A stretch of 64,000 nucleotides of DNA from Gottfriedia endophytica (GCF_017814275.1 NZ_JAGIYQ010000002.1:310001-374000); one strand, 5' to 3'. Counted from the first letter of the stretch, positions 38,507 through 48,174 are shown. Translations and numbers: made by a program. The notes: generated by a model not told the origin, from the sequence alone.

Positions 38507-38536
38507 AAAAAACAACCTCTATAACGAGGTTGTAAA
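38507..38536 (-). terminator. Terminator of the spoIIIA operon
   Basis: ACAACCTC/GAGGTTGT hairpin followed by a long T run on the minus strand, 7 nt beyond the spoIIIAH stop. Confidence 0.85.
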
Positions 38537-38542
38537 TGAATC

Positions 38543-39127
38543 TTATTTTGTTTGGAAATCCACTTCAACTAATTTTTCTCCTAGTTCACTTCTTGTCATT
38601 TGAATAATATCATTTGCAGCCTTTCTACTATGTGTTTTAGATTTAACAGTAACTCGAACTTCATTATCGTTTGCTTGAACTAAAGCATCTTTATACCCTG
38701 CACTTTTAATCATTTCTTCAACGTTCTGTTCCTTAGCTGATAATGCTTCAAGAGTTTGTACCTTTGATAATGCTTCACTTTTTTGTTGTGCAGTAGCAGT
38801 TGCTGAATCGACTACTGATTTATATTCCTCAATTTGTTGACTACGAGTATCTTCTTGATCCATTCTTTGTTTTTCCATTACTTCATCAGCATTGATAGCG
38901 TTTTGTTTTTTAGCTGTTGGTTTTGTTTTTTCTGAAGACTTGTTTGACGTTTCCTTCGTTTTATCAGAATTAACATTAGAAGTAGAATCTAATGAAGATA
39001 GATCTTGTTTACCTGACATTTTCATAAAATTAGCAGTATTTGTTTGATTAGGTGTCGTAACATAATAGACTGATAGAACCACTACTAAACTCAACATTGT
39101 TAATAACCAAATTGTTTGTCTTTTCAT
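38543..39127 (-). CDS. spoIIIAH: Stage III sporulation protein AH
   Basis: 194 aa, somewhat shorter than the B. subtilis protein. One N-terminal membrane anchor (about 6-24), a Ser/Lys/Thr-rich linker, and a C-terminal ring-building domain related to EscJ/PrgK (VEEMIKSAGYKDALVQANDNEVRVTVKS). In the mother-cell membrane it docks with forespore SpoIIQ to form the feeding-tube channel. Last gene of the operon. Confidence 0.94.
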   Translation of the reverse strand: MKRQTIWLLTMLSLVVVLSVYYVTTPNQTNTANFMKMSGKQDLSSLDSTSNVNSDKTKETSNKSSEKTKPTAKKQNAINADEVMEKQRMDQEDTRSQQIEEYKSVVDSATATAQQKSEALSKVQTLEALSAKEQNVEEMIKSAGYKDALVQANDNEVRVTVKSKTHSRKAANDIIQMTRSELGEKLVEVDFQTK

Positions 39128-39148
39128 TTTTCCATTTCCTCCTAAGGT

Positions 39149-39832
39149 TTAATTTTTGGGTTGTACTGATACTCGATAACTGGGTACATCTAGTAATCTT
39201 GTAACAGCTTCTCGAATCATATGTTTTATTACTAAATTCTCTGCACCTTTTGCAACTACAAGAACACCACGGATTTTTGGCATTTCTGTTTGCACTAGGA
39301 CAGGAGACCCCTTACTTCCATCATTTACAATCACAAGAGATTGCTCTTGTGATTGATCTTCGATGTTTCTTTTACCACCTTGCTTGTCTATTTCTTCTGT
39401 TGTTTGTGTACGATTGGTTTCATTCACTTGGTATACTTTTTTCTCTGTACTATCTACATTAACTACTACAGTTACATCTTTCACTCCAGCAATATTACCG
39501 AGCGTATCTTTTAATTGTTGTTCATATTTTTTTTCGTATTCGATTATGTTATTAGATGATTTTTTATTTTGATTAAAGGCTTCAACACTTTGTTCTTGCT
39601 GAGTTACATTTGCGGTTGTTTCTTTTGCAACTGGTTGAAGCATATCATTCGTTTTTTGGTTGGAGTTTGAAAATAAATTCCCTGCGACCATCCATCCAAT
39701 TCCTAAAACTAATAAGGCTAGTACATATTTTTTCGATAATTTTATCGGTAGATTCTGTTTAGGTTGGTTTTCCGGATCACTATCTCCTTTTAGAAATTGG
39801 GTTAATTTTTGATAGCCTTTTTTATTTTTCAT
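39149..39832 (-). CDS. spoIIIAG: Stage III sporulation protein AG
   Basis: 227 aa with one membrane segment (about 32-50) and a ring-building periplasmic-side domain with the motif GVLVVAKGAENLVIKHMIREAV. It forms a large ring in the SpoIIIA-SpoIIQ complex. Opens with RBS GGAGGGG. Confidence 0.94.
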   Translation of the reverse strand: MKNKKGYQKLTQFLKGDSDPENQPKQNLPIKLSKKYVLALLVLGIGWMVAGNLFSNSNQKTNDMLQPVAKETTANVTQQEQSVEAFNQNKKSSNNIIEYEKKYEQQLKDTLGNIAGVKDVTVVVNVDSTEKKVYQVNETNRTQTTEEIDKQGGKRNIEDQSQEQSLVIVNDGSKGSPVLVQTEMPKIRGVLVVAKGAENLVIKHMIREAVTRLLDVPSYRVSVQPKN

Positions 39833-39839
39833 TAATTTT

Positions 39840-40457
39840 TCACTCCCCTCCTTCCAATTGAATGTCTATTTGCTTTTCATCTAGTTGCCATTTAATTGCT
39901 AAAAACTGCCTGATATCATTTTTTAGCTGTTTGTTGCTGTCCATTTCAGTTGGTTCACTAGAATTAATACTCACTTCTTGAACAGGTTGTACATCATTTG
40001 ACTGAGATTGATTTTTCCCGATCGTTACGATGACTTTCGAAACATCAGAAGGACTATTTATTGATGACTTTTTCTCATCAACTTCTAGTGAAACTGTATC
40101 GATTTGTTGTTTAAATTCTTTTGAAAAACTCTTTTCTACACTTTTTTTCATTTGGACAGCCATCTGATTTAAAATATATGCACGTTCTGTTGCTTCTATA
40201 TCTTTTTTCTTATTATTTATTTCATTTTTTATTGAACCGTCAGCTTGCAACGTTTTAGATTGATAGGTTCCTAGTACATCTTTTATATTCACTTTAAAAA
40301 TTTGAAAAATTGGTTGTAGCATCATTACAATTAACAGTAAACTAGCAACGAATTTTACATATTTTGCCAGACTCGAGTTCGGAATAAGCATCATGACTAA
40401 TGAAGCAACTAAAATAAAGACAATAATATTCGAAATCCATTGAACAAAAAATTGCAT
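39840..40457 (-). CDS. spoIIIAF: Stage III sporulation protein AF
   Basis: 205 aa. Two N-terminal membrane helices (about 8-25, 34-50), then a soluble domain ending in a segment (FLAIKWQLDEKQIDIQLEGG) typical of the family. Part of the SpoIIIA channel. 8 nt from both neighbours. Confidence 0.93.
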   Translation of the reverse strand: MQFFVQWISNIIVFILVASLVMMLIPNSSLAKYVKFVASLLLIVMMLQPIFQIFKVNIKDVLGTYQSKTLQADGSIKNEINNKKKDIEATERAYILNQMAVQMKKSVEKSFSKEFKQQIDTVSLEVDEKKSSINSPSDVSKVIVTIGKNQSQSNDVQPVQEVSINSSEPTEMDSNKQLKNDIRQFLAIKWQLDEKQIDIQLEGGE

Positions 40458-40465
40458 CTCATCAC

Positions 40466-41635
40466 CTACCTAAACATTACGACTATATTTCCAGCCGCAA
40501 TAATTAATGTCATACTTAAAAAGAACATAAGAGAGACGATGGATAAACAGACAAATAAGTAGATGACACTTTTTCCGATCACATCAATCGTACTAATAAT
40601 TTGTTTACTACCAACAGGTTGAAGTACAGCTGCAGAAAACTTAAAGATTAACGCAACAGTTAAAATTTTGATAGCTGGGAAAACAATGATTCCAAGTAAT
40701 ACTACTAGCCCTACTATTCCTACAGTATTTTTTAATAACAATGAAGCACTAATTACAGTGTCAGTTACGTCAGCAAATACCTTACCTACTACCGGAATAA
40801 AATTGCTTGATACAAATTTTGCAGTTTTTACAGCAACTCCATCCGTTACAGCGGTGGTCATTCCTTGAACTGACAGTACTCCGAGAAAAACGGTTAGAAA
40901 TATCCCTAGAACTCCGACAGCAGTATTTCGTATAAGATTAGCTAATTTAGTAACTTGTAGTTCTTCATTTATGATGCTTACAATGCTTAGAATCGTTGAA
41001 ACGAGGATCAAAGGAAGAATAAAATAGGTTACGAGTAAACTGCTCGTTTGCATTAGAAAAATAAGAATTGGATGAAAAAACGAAACAGAAATGACGCCTC
41101 CAGAAGTTGCTATTAATGCTAGTAGAATTGGCACCAACGCATACAAAAAGTTAATCATGAGTGAAATCGCTTCTTGCGTTGCACTCGACGCTACATAAAA
41201 ACTATTTAATGCAAAAACAACTAGCACAAGAAAAACTACACTATCAGCTATTTTACTTACATTGCTTTTTTCAAATGCGTTTTGTAATGATTTTAATAGA
41301 GAACTAAAAATAACAAGCATAATAAGAGTACCTAGTATTTTCCCATTACTAACTAGTTCGTAAAATAAATACTTAAAAAAAGCAATAAACCATTCCTGAA
41401 TTGAAAATTGCTTGTCTCCCTTAATAAAATCAACAAAATTTCCTTTTTGACTTTCAGGTAAAAAACCACCGTATTTTGTGACAACATCATCCCAATACTT
41501 CTGTACTTCATCGATTCCTAATTTTTGTATTTGTTGATTTACAATTTCAGATGAAGGAGATGAGGCTTGTACCGTTTTTGGAATAAAAAAAAGGAGAATA
41601 GCAAATAGGATCATGTAAATACTTTTTCGCCTCAT
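40466..41635 (-). CDS. spoIIIAE: Stage III sporulation protein AE
   Basis: 389 aa polytopic membrane protein with a signal-peptide-like N-terminus ending TVQAS. An in-frame GTG at 41665 overlaps spoIIIAD, but ATG at 41635 is preferred because AGAGGGGA lies 8 nt before it and the hydrophobic leader begins there. About eight membrane helices. It probably forms the membrane core of the channel. Confidence 0.93.
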   Translation of the reverse strand: MRRKSIYMILFAILLFFIPKTVQASSPSSEIVNQQIQKLGIDEVQKYWDDVVTKYGGFLPESQKGNFVDFIKGDKQFSIQEWFIAFFKYLFYELVSNGKILGTLIMLVIFSSLLKSLQNAFEKSNVSKIADSVVFLVLVVFALNSFYVASSATQEAISLMINFLYALVPILLALIATSGGVISVSFFHPILIFLMQTSSLLVTYFILPLILVSTILSIVSIINEELQVTKLANLIRNTAVGVLGIFLTVFLGVLSVQGMTTAVTDGVAVKTAKFVSSNFIPVVGKVFADVTDTVISASLLLKNTVGIVGLVVLLGIIVFPAIKILTVALIFKFSAAVLQPVGSKQIISTIDVIGKSVIYLFVCLSIVSLMFFLSMTLIIAAGNIVVMFR

Positions 41636-41657
41636 TAATGAGTCCCCTCTCTCTTTA

Positions 41658-42062
41658 TTAAACACTTGGCAAAAAGCTTAATATCGTTTCAATCAAAGCA
41701 GTTAAAATTGGTACAGCTAAGACAAGAATCAATACTTTTCCTCCAAGTTCTATTTTGGAAGCAATGGATCCTTGGCCAGCATCTTTCGTAATTTGCGCCC
41801 CAAATTCAGCAATATAAGCTATTCCAATAATTTTCAACAGCGTTTCAACATACACATTTTTCACATTTGCGTGGAGTGCTAATTTTTGAATTTCGTCGAG
41901 TAAGTATTGAACTTTATCTAGCAAAATAAGAAACAGGACACAACTGACAAAAATGGTTACAGCTAAATTAAATTTACTTATTTTGTATTCATTTAATAGT
42001 AGAACTAAAAATGTAGCACATAGTCCTAATCCTACAATTTTGATTATTTCGATGGGAACCAC
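41658..42062 (-). CDS. spoIIIAD: Stage III sporulation protein AD
   Basis: 134 aa, four helices, with the highly conserved KIIGIAYIAEFGAQITKDAGQGSIASKIEL-type block. The start is uncertain: GTG at 42062 is the only candidate in frame matching the family's N-terminus, but its RBS (GGAAAGG) sits unusually close. Spacing to spoIIIAC is 9 nt. Confidence 0.9.
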   Translation of the reverse strand: MVPIEIIKIVGLGLCATFLVLLLNEYKISKFNLAVTIFVSCVLFLILLDKVQYLLDEIQKLALHANVKNVYVETLLKIIGIAYIAEFGAQITKDAGQGSIASKIELGGKVLILVLAVPILTALIETILSFLPSV

Positions 42063-42071
42063 ACCTTTCCA

Positions 42072-42275
42072 TTAGTGAAACAGGAAGACATCCTTGACCT
42101 TATCAAATAATTCACCTACTTTTAAAATCACTTGTACTAAAACAACAATGAATGCTGCTAATATTGTCCAAGTAGCAAAATCATCTTGACCAGCCTTTTT
42201 TAAAACGGTACTTATGATCGCAGCTAAAACGCCAATTCCTGCAATTTGAAAAATTAAAGAATAGTTTAAAATCAT
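42072..42275 (-). CDS. spoIIIAC: Stage III sporulation protein AC
   Basis: 67 aa, two membrane helices (GIGVLAAIISTVLKKAGQDD and FIVVLVQVILKV). Typical length for SpoIIIAC. RBS AGGGGGA. Confidence 0.93.
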   Translation of the reverse strand: MILNYSLIFQIAGIGVLAAIISTVLKKAGQDDFATWTILAAFIVVLVQVILKVGELFDKVKDVFLFH

Positions 42276-42287
42276 AAATGATTCCCC

Positions 42288-42800
42288 CTAAATAAGTAAA
42301 ATAATCAGTAGTAGCCCTGTTAACACGCCTAATGTTTTTGCCATCCTGTCATATTTTTGATGGTTTTCAAGCGCTTCTTGTTCTTCCCGCTCTAAATGCC
42401 GTAAAGCTAGTACAATTTGTTTTTGTTGTGAGTGTTTATCATGCATCCCAAGAGTTTCACCAAACTGCATTAAAATCTCGAGATCTTTTTGTTTTAATGA
42501 GACATTTTTTTTATAGTGTTCAAGACATTCCATCCATGCCAATTTAGTAGACTCCGCACCATTTGCTAAAACATCTGAAAAATGAAGTAAAAACTCTCTT
42601 AATCTTCCATTCATCTGGTCAGCAATTCGCCTACATGCATCTTGTAATGGTAATTGACTATACATTATTTCAGCTTCAAGTGATTGAAGTGTCAGTTTCC
42701 ATGCGCGGATTTGCTTTGTTCGATCAGTTAATTGTTTTGCAAAATAAAAACCAAACCATGAAGTTGCAAACAGTATAAAAACCGCTCCAATCCACTTCAT
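42288..42800 (-). CDS. spoIIIAB: Stage III sporulation protein AB
   Basis: 170 aa. N-terminal and C-terminal membrane helices bracket a helical cytoplasmic domain related to type II secretion GspF. It overlaps spoIIIAA by 4 nt (ATGA), indicating translational coupling with the ATPase it probably binds. Confidence 0.93.
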   Translation of the reverse strand: MKWIGAVFILFATSWFGFYFAKQLTDRTKQIRAWKLTLQSLEAEIMYSQLPLQDACRRIADQMNGRLREFLLHFSDVLANGAESTKLAWMECLEHYKKNVSLKQKDLEILMQFGETLGMHDKHSQQKQIVLALRHLEREEQEALENHQKYDRMAKTLGVLTGLLLIILLI

Positions 42801-43723
42801 TTATGGTTCACCGTCCTTTTGAAAAGCAAGCTATCTCCCTTAAAGTCTTTAACATTCACAACAGTTCCAGGAAGTGGAGCGTTGCTCATTTCAATAAAAC
42901 GCTGAAATGCTCCCTGTAAAAATAGTGGCTGAAGTGATGGTCTTCGCTTTACTTCTTCAAGAGAATAACCATGTACGGTAACAATTAATTGAACACCTGC
43001 AAAAATAGCTTCCATTACTGCTTCTACATCTTCCTTTTTACCAATTTCGTCTACTAAAATCACAGATGGGCTCATCGAACGAACTAGCATCATCATACCT
43101 TCAGCTTTCGGACAGGCATCTAACACATCTATTCGTTCTCCAAATGTGTATTGAGGAACGCCTTTCACGCAGCCAGCAATTTCAGAGCGTTCATCTACAA
43201 TTCCCACTTTTAAGGGATATATATTTAAGTTTTGATTCCCCATACTCATCAAACGAGCAAAATCTCTCAATAAAGTTGTTTTACCAGCTTGAGGAGCACC
43301 TATTATCATTGTATTTTTCCATGTCCCATCATATAGATACGAAGAATATTTTTCAGATATGCCTATTTTCTCTCTAGCGATTCGAAAATTATATGAAGCA
43401 ACATCACGTATCATTTTGACATGTCCACCTTCAGTTACTACTCTTCCCGCAAGTCCAACACGGTGACCACCTTTTATTGTGATGTATCCTTTTTTCAACT
43501 CTTCTTCAATGGTATAGATGGAATACTGGCTAAGTTTACTTAATATTTGTTGCCCTTCTTCCTCACTAACGATGTAAGGGATAAAACTTGATTGTCCCCC
43601 TCGAATGACCTCTACTGGGCGATCGATTCTTATTCTTATTTCTTCTATTTGTTCAAGATTTATGAAGAATCTTTCTAAACAACCACATAATTCTTTTGAA
43701 AAAGTATGTAGTACTTCTTTCAT
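42797..43723 (-). CDS. spoIIIAA: Stage III sporulation protein AA (secretion-type ATPase)
   Basis: 308 aa. P-loop IGAPQAGKTTLLRD (about 145-158), Walker B region SVILVDEIGKKEDVEA, and a downstream His/Arg segment (LIVTVHG). It is thought to power the SpoIIIA channel in the mother cell. First gene of the spoIIIA operon; transcription by sigma-E is expected from the family, but no convincing promoter was found by eye. Confidence 0.95.
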   Translation of the reverse strand: MKEVLHTFSKELCGCLERFFINLEQIEEIRIRIDRPVEVIRGGQSSFIPYIVSEEEGQQILSKLSQYSIYTIEEELKKGYITIKGGHRVGLAGRVVTEGGHVKMIRDVASYNFRIAREKIGISEKYSSYLYDGTWKNTMIIGAPQAGKTTLLRDFARLMSMGNQNLNIYPLKVGIVDERSEIAGCVKGVPQYTFGERIDVLDACPKAEGMMMLVRSMSPSVILVDEIGKKEDVEAVMEAIFAGVQLIVTVHGYSLEEVKRRPSLQPLFLQGAFQRFIEMSNAPLPGTVVNVKDFKGDSLLFKRTVNHK

Positions 43724-43737
43724 CTACAACCTCTCCC

Positions 43738-44019
43738 TTACTTAAAAACAGCTAGTAAAATTAAAAATACGCCACATAAAACTAGTACAAATCGCATCGG
43801 CTCTAATTGACTCGCCACTCCTACAACACCAATTGTCATTGTAGAAATTAGAATAATTGGACCAATTGTAGCTAAAATACTATTTACTGCTACTGCTTTT
43901 TTGATGTCATTCAAATATAAAATTGTAAAAGCTGCTAATAACTCCGCACTTCCCCCAAAGACTCGAAGAAGCCCCATACTTAATACCATTTTGTCCATTG
44001 ATTGAATCCAATCTTTCAT
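43738..44019 (-). CDS. yqhV: YqhV, DUF2619 membrane protein
   Basis: 93 aa with three predicted membrane helices. The opening DKMVLSMGLLRVFGGSAEL resembles YqhV of Bacilli, which holds the same position just upstream of spoIIIAA. Unknown role; 14 nt before spoIIIAA, so it may be expressed with the operon. Confidence 0.85.
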   Translation of the reverse strand: MKDWIQSMDKMVLSMGLLRVFGGSAELLAAFTILYLNDIKKAVAVNSILATIGPIILISTMTIGVVGVASQLEPMRFVLVLCGVFLILLAVFK

Positions 44020-44116
44020 TGTTTACACACCTTTACGTAGTCTTTGTACAACCTATGCTAAAATTGTTGTTTTCAGAAGAGAAATTTAGTAGTTTATTTC
44101 TTTTTCAGCGAAAACA

Positions 44117-44161
44117 AAAAAGCTAGTTTTGTGTAAGATCACACAAAACTAGCTTTTTAAT
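44117..44161. terminator. Bidirectional terminator upstream of yqhV
   Basis: AAAAAGCTAGTTTTGTG and CACAAAACTAGCTTTTT arms with loop TAAGAT; perfect, with A/T runs on both sides. It would stop the transcript carrying DUF456 before yqhV-spoIIIA. Confidence 0.9.
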
Positions 44162-44174
44162 GAATTATTATATA

Positions 44175-44400
44175 GGCTGTTTTCTTAAACAATGTTGCTA
44201 TTTCAGTATGTGTAGGTTGATTTCCACTCCAGGATACTCGCTTTCCTAGGGGCGTGAGCTGAGCCTCCTCGTCGCATACGCTCCTGCGGGGTCTCACCCT
44301 TCCCGCATTTCCCACAGAAGCCCTTCATCCTTCCGTTCCAATCAACTTCTGTCTTACTATATTAGAAACCTAAAAGCAAAGATCTTTTAGAAAAAAAACC
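44175..44400 (+). mobile_element. Family B element, copy B8
   Basis: GGCTGTTTTCTTAAACAATG at the left, CTTTTAGAAAAAAAACC at the right. Flanks ATTATATA and ATTATTTA match at 7 of 8, and the right flank contains the stop codon of the DUF456 gene. Confidence 0.88.
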
Positions 44401-44401
44401 A

Positions 44402-44893
44402 TTATTTAAACAGAACATATCCAAAGAAAATTAACACCATGATTAATTGGAGCACAGCTTTTGCAACAGAGCTGCTCAAGAATGATAATACAGTAGCCCA
44501 AGCAGCTTTTAGAGCATCTATATTGGATTTTCCTTGAACTTTTTCTGTTAAATAAACGGAGATAAATGGGACAATTATTAAACCAAACGGAGGAAAAATA
44601 AAAGAGCCTATAATAACAGATAGACACCCTACCCGTTCACCTGTCTTTGAACTACCATATTTTTTTAGAAAATAATAATTCGCAAAAAAGTCTGCTGCAA
44701 AAATAAAAATCGTAAAAATCGCCATAATCAACCAAAATGAAATACTTAACGGATTTTTATTAATTCCAAAGTAGTAGATTAGGAAGCCGATCCATAAAAC
44801 AGGCACACCTGGAATGATTGGTTTTATTAATGCGATAAAAGAAAAAACAAAACATGTAAGGAGAAGAATCCAGCAAATTACGCTTATTAACAT
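44402..44893 (-). CDS. DUF456 domain-containing membrane protein
   Basis: 163 aa with about five membrane helices. DUF456 signature: KPIIPGVPVLWIGFLIY near the start and FFANYYFLKKYGSSKTG in the middle, followed by the glycine-rich IGSFIFPPFGLIIVPF. Function is unknown. It is an insertion relative to the B. subtilis order, where efp directly precedes yqhV. RBS AAAGGAG. Confidence 0.85.
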   Translation of the reverse strand: MLISVICWILLLTCFVFSFIALIKPIIPGVPVLWIGFLIYYFGINKNPLSISFWLIMAIFTIFIFAADFFANYYFLKKYGSSKTGERVGCLSVIIGSFIFPPFGLIIVPFISVYLTEKVQGKSNIDALKAAWATVLSFLSSSVAKAVLQLIMVLIFFGYVLFK

Positions 44894-45074
44894 TTATGTA
44901 CTCCTTTCAATAAAATGATTATGGTGTTTAATTGGTTTTCAACAAATCACCTTTTCAAAAACAACAATCTTTTAGAAAATAGCTTTAACTTATTAATATT
45001 ATTTTAGGCTAACTATTGTGAGGTAACTTAATTAGTATCTGCAGATGTTGTAAAAAAACAAGAGATAAAAAAAA

Positions 45075-45098
45075 GACGCCACTAATAGTAGCAGCGTC
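45075..45098 (-). terminator. Terminator of the papA-efp unit
   Basis: GACGCTGC / GTGGCGTC hairpin with TTTTTTTT after it on the minus strand, 12 nt beyond efp. Confidence 0.78.
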
Positions 45099-45109
45099 CA
45101 TTTTCATAA

Positions 45110-45670
45110 TTATTTTGCACGTGAAACGTAAGAAGATTCAGTAGTATTAATAATTAATACTTCACCTTCGTTAATGAAGATAGGAACTTGAACAACTAAA
45201 CCAGTTTCTAATGTAGCAGGTTTTGTAACGTTAGAAGCAGTATCACCTTTAATACCAGGTTCAGTTTCAACTACTTTTAATTCTACAGTATTTGGAAGTT
45301 CAACACCTAATACTTCTGTATCAAATGACATAATATATACTTCCATGTTTTCTTTTAAGAATTTAAGTTCGCGTTCAATACTTACTTCTGGAAGTTCAAT
45401 TTGCTCATATGATTCATTATCCATGAACACGTGTTGATCACCACTTGCATATAAGTATTGCATTTTACGATTTTGAATGTGAGCTTTCGCTACTTTTTCA
45501 CCAGCACGGAAAGTTTTTTCTTGAACCGCACCTGTACGTAAATTACGTAATTTAGAACGAACGAATGCTGCACCTTTACCAGGCTTAACATGTTGGAAAT
45601 CGATTACTTGCCAAATTCCTCCATCAGTTTCAATTGTTACGCCTGTACGAAAATCATTTACTGAAATCAT
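45110..45670 (-). CDS. efp: Translation elongation factor P
   Basis: 186 aa, three beta-barrel domains. The loop KPGKGAAF places Lys32 at the tip, the residue modified in B. subtilis EF-P. It relieves stalling at polyproline. RBS TAGGAGG. Upstream neighbours papA and aroQ match the B. subtilis order, with copy B9 inserted between papA and efp. Confidence 0.97.
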   Translation of the reverse strand: MISVNDFRTGVTIETDGGIWQVIDFQHVKPGKGAAFVRSKLRNLRTGAVQEKTFRAGEKVAKAHIQNRKMQYLYASGDQHVFMDNESYEQIELPEVSIERELKFLKENMEVYIMSFDTEVLGVELPNTVELKVVETEPGIKGDTASNVTKPATLETGLVVQVPIFINEGEVLIINTTESSYVSRAK

Positions 45671-45810
45671 TTAAAAATCCTCCTAAAAATTCAGGTGTGT
45701 CTTCAAACCTTTATAAGTTAATGGTTCTTAATTCACCTTACAAAAATTCAATACCATTTCTATATAATAAAATAAAATGCAATGTTTGGGTAGTAGGATT
45801 TATAATCAAT

Positions 45811-46024
45811 GGCTATTTTCGTATAATTGTTGCTTTTTTAGAATACGTTAGTTGATTACAACTCCAGGTTGCTCCCTTTCCGCGTGGCGTGATCTAGCCT
45901 CCTCGGCAAGCCTGCGGGGTCTCAGCCTTCCCGCTGTTCCCACAGGAGTCTCGCACTTCCGCCCGAATCAACTCTTTCTTTAAAATTAAAAATCTCAAAA
46001 GCAACAATTTTTTAGAAAAGAGCC
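45811..46024 (+). mobile_element. Family B element, copy B9 (short-core variant)
   Basis: GGCTATTTTCGTATAATTG at the left, TTTTTAGAAAAGAGCC at the right. The core has CTCGGCAAGCCTGCGGGG in place of the CGTCGCATACGCTCCTG form, as in B10. No clear target duplication. Confidence 0.86.
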
Positions 46025-46044
46025 TTGGAAAAGAGTCTAATCAA

Positions 46045-47106
46045 TTAAAGAATTATCAACTCTTTTGTAGAACTCATTAAGTTTTCGTTGCCACCATCTT
46101 TAACAATTAAATCGTCTTCAATTCTTACTCCACCTAAACCTGGAATATAAATACCTGGTTCGCAAGTAACAATCATATTTGGTTGTAGAATTATATCAGA
46201 GCGGAAATTTAGACCTGGTCCTTCGTGAACTTCTAAGCCAATACCATGACCTGTTCCATGCCCGTAATATTCCCCAAAACCTTTTTCTGTAATATAATCA
46301 CGTGTTAAAGCATCTGCTTCCTTACCAGTAATTCCTGCTTTAATACCACGAACACCTTGCATTTGCGCTTCTAATACGATTTCGTAAATATTTTTCAATT
46401 CTGGATGTGGTTCTCCAACTGACACTGTACGTGTCATATCAGAAACATATCCTTTATAGTATGCTCCGAAATCTAACGTTACAAAATCACCTTTTTCAAT
46501 TACTTTCTCAGATGCTCTACCATGAGGAAGTGCTGAACGTACACCAGATGCAACAATTATATCGAAAGACGAAGATGTTGCTCCTTGTTTACGCATAAAA
46601 AATTCTAATTCATTCGAAACTTCAAGTTCAGATTTCCCTGGACGGATAAAATCTAAAATATGTGCAAAAGCCGCTTCTGCAATGTTAGCCGCTTCTTTAA
46701 TAATTTTTATTTCATCTTCTGTTTTTATTAAACGTAGTTCTTCTAAAATTCCTGAAACTGGTGAAAATTCTGATTTTACAACCGAACGATAAGTAGCATA
46801 TTCTGAGAAAGTTAAATGGTCTTGTTCAAAGCCTAGCTTTGCTAAACCTAATGCTTCAGCTTGTCTTGCAACTTCATTTGGAATAGAGCCTTCATGCTTA
46901 ACGATTTCAAAGCCTTTACATTCATTATTAGCTTGTTCAATGTATCTAAAATCTGTTATAAATAGCGCTTTTTCCATTGTAATTAAAGCGACACCTGAAG
47001 AACCTGTAAAATTAGAGATAAAACGACGATTATATGTACTTGTAATTAACAGACTATCCAAACCTTTTTTTGCTAATTCTTCTCTTAGTTTTGCAATTTT
47101 AACCAT
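46045..47106 (-). CDS. papA: Xaa-Pro aminopeptidase (M24 family)
   Basis: 353 aa. N-terminal creatinase-like domain, C-terminal pita-bread domain with metal ligands in TLDFGAYYKGYVSDMTRT, the histidine in GHGTGHGIGLEVHE, and VTCEPGIYIPG ... GGVRIEDD. It cleaves X-Pro peptides. Conserved neighbour of efp; 1 nt from aroQ. Confidence 0.94.
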   Translation of the reverse strand: MVKIAKLREELAKKGLDSLLITSTYNRRFISNFTGSSGVALITMEKALFITDFRYIEQANNECKGFEIVKHEGSIPNEVARQAEALGLAKLGFEQDHLTFSEYATYRSVVKSEFSPVSGILEELRLIKTEDEIKIIKEAANIAEAAFAHILDFIRPGKSELEVSNELEFFMRKQGATSSSFDIIVASGVRSALPHGRASEKVIEKGDFVTLDFGAYYKGYVSDMTRTVSVGEPHPELKNIYEIVLEAQMQGVRGIKAGITGKEADALTRDYITEKGFGEYYGHGTGHGIGLEVHEGPGLNFRSDIILQPNMIVTCEPGIYIPGLGGVRIEDDLIVKDGGNENLMSSTKELIIL

Positions 47107-47107
47107 A

Positions 47108-47551
47108 CTATTTCTCTCCCCTCGTTTTTTGCATTAAGGCTAATAATGCAAGTTCATAGCCATAAATGCCTAACCCAACAATTTGACCTTCAGTGACTGG
47201 TGATATAACTGATTGATGCCTGAATTCTTCTCGCTTATGAACATTTGAAATATGTACTTCTATAGTAGGTACTGAGATACTAGCAAGCGCATCTCTAATA
47301 GCATAACTATAATGGGTAAACGCACCTGGATTAAAGATGATCCCATTATATAAACCATTAGCTTCATGAATTCGGTCAATTAGCTCGCCCTCATGATTCG
47401 ATTGAAAACAATCAACTGATGAGTCATTTTCTATTGCTACCTTTTGCACTTGTTCCTCTATGTCTTTCAAAGTAGTAGAGCCGTAAATAGAAACTTCTCG
47501 TTTCCCAAGCATATTCAAGTTAGGTCCATTTAGTAACAAGAATTTTCCCAC
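47108..47551 (-). CDS. aroQ: 3-dehydroquinate dehydratase, type II
   Basis: 147 aa dodecameric-type shikimate enzyme. Motifs GPNLNMLGKREVSIYG, CFQSNHEGELIDRIH, NPGAFTHYSYAIRDAL and EVHISNVHKREEFRHQSV. The start is GTG at 47551. It is 1 nt before papA, so the two are coupled. Confidence 0.96.
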   Translation of the reverse strand: MGKFLLLNGPNLNMLGKREVSIYGSTTLKDIEEQVQKVAIENDSSVDCFQSNHEGELIDRIHEANGLYNGIIFNPGAFTHYSYAIRDALASISVPTIEVHISNVHKREEFRHQSVISPVTEGQIVGLGIYGYELALLALMQKTRGEK

Positions 47552-47607
47552 TTCTTTTTCCCCACCTTACCTAATGCAATTACCACTTTATTTTACCATA
47601 TGACCTT

Positions 47608-48174
47608 CTATTTTGAATAGCCACGCAAATAGGACGCTTCTTCATGAAAATTAAAAGAAACGGAATATGTAATAAAGGTACCATATAAAACATAAAAACA
47701 TATGCTTGTTACAATTGTATCAGAAGAATAATCTTTAATTGGTTTTAAATCAAATAAGACCTGGCCTAACAGAACAAAAAGCAATAACCATATAAAAAAA
47801 CCGTAAAAGATTCCTGGCCACACTCCCATCCATTTTCGTCCAATAAAATAATAAATAATCGCAAATAAAATAGAGACAATTCCAAATAGTACAATGCATA
47901 AAAGTTGTCCCCAAACACCGTTAATCCAGTTTCCAAGAGAAACTTTTCCTAAAATAAAATTAGGACTAATTTGCATAAAATCGAAAATAGATGCTATGTA
48001 AACAAAAACATTCCAAAATACCCCTCCGAAAAAACCAATAAATGCTATTTTCTTCAAATCAAACGGCTCATGTTTTGGAGAGCCACTTTTATTCTGTCCT
48101 TGATTGCCATTTTGCTCTAGATTAGTTAATTGTTCTGTCACTTCTGTCTGATTTTGATTCAATTGTTTTTTCAT
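47608..48174 (-). CDS. yqhR: YqhR conserved membrane protein
   Basis: 188 aa with four predicted helices and a charged, Gln/Asn-rich N-terminal 45 residues. ATG at 48174 (MKKQLNQNQ) is preferred over GTG at 48183 because AAGGG is well spaced from it. Called by position between aroQ and the divergent yqhQ, plus the general YqhR layout. Function is unknown. Confidence 0.85.
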   Translation of the reverse strand: MKKQLNQNQTEVTEQLTNLEQNGNQGQNKSGSPKHEPFDLKKIAFIGFFGGVFWNVFVYIASIFDFMQISPNFILGKVSLGNWINGVWGQLLCIVLFGIVSILFAIIYYFIGRKWMGVWPGIFYGFFIWLLLFVLLGQVLFDLKPIKDYSSDTIVTSICFYVLYGTFITYSVSFNFHEEASYLRGYSK

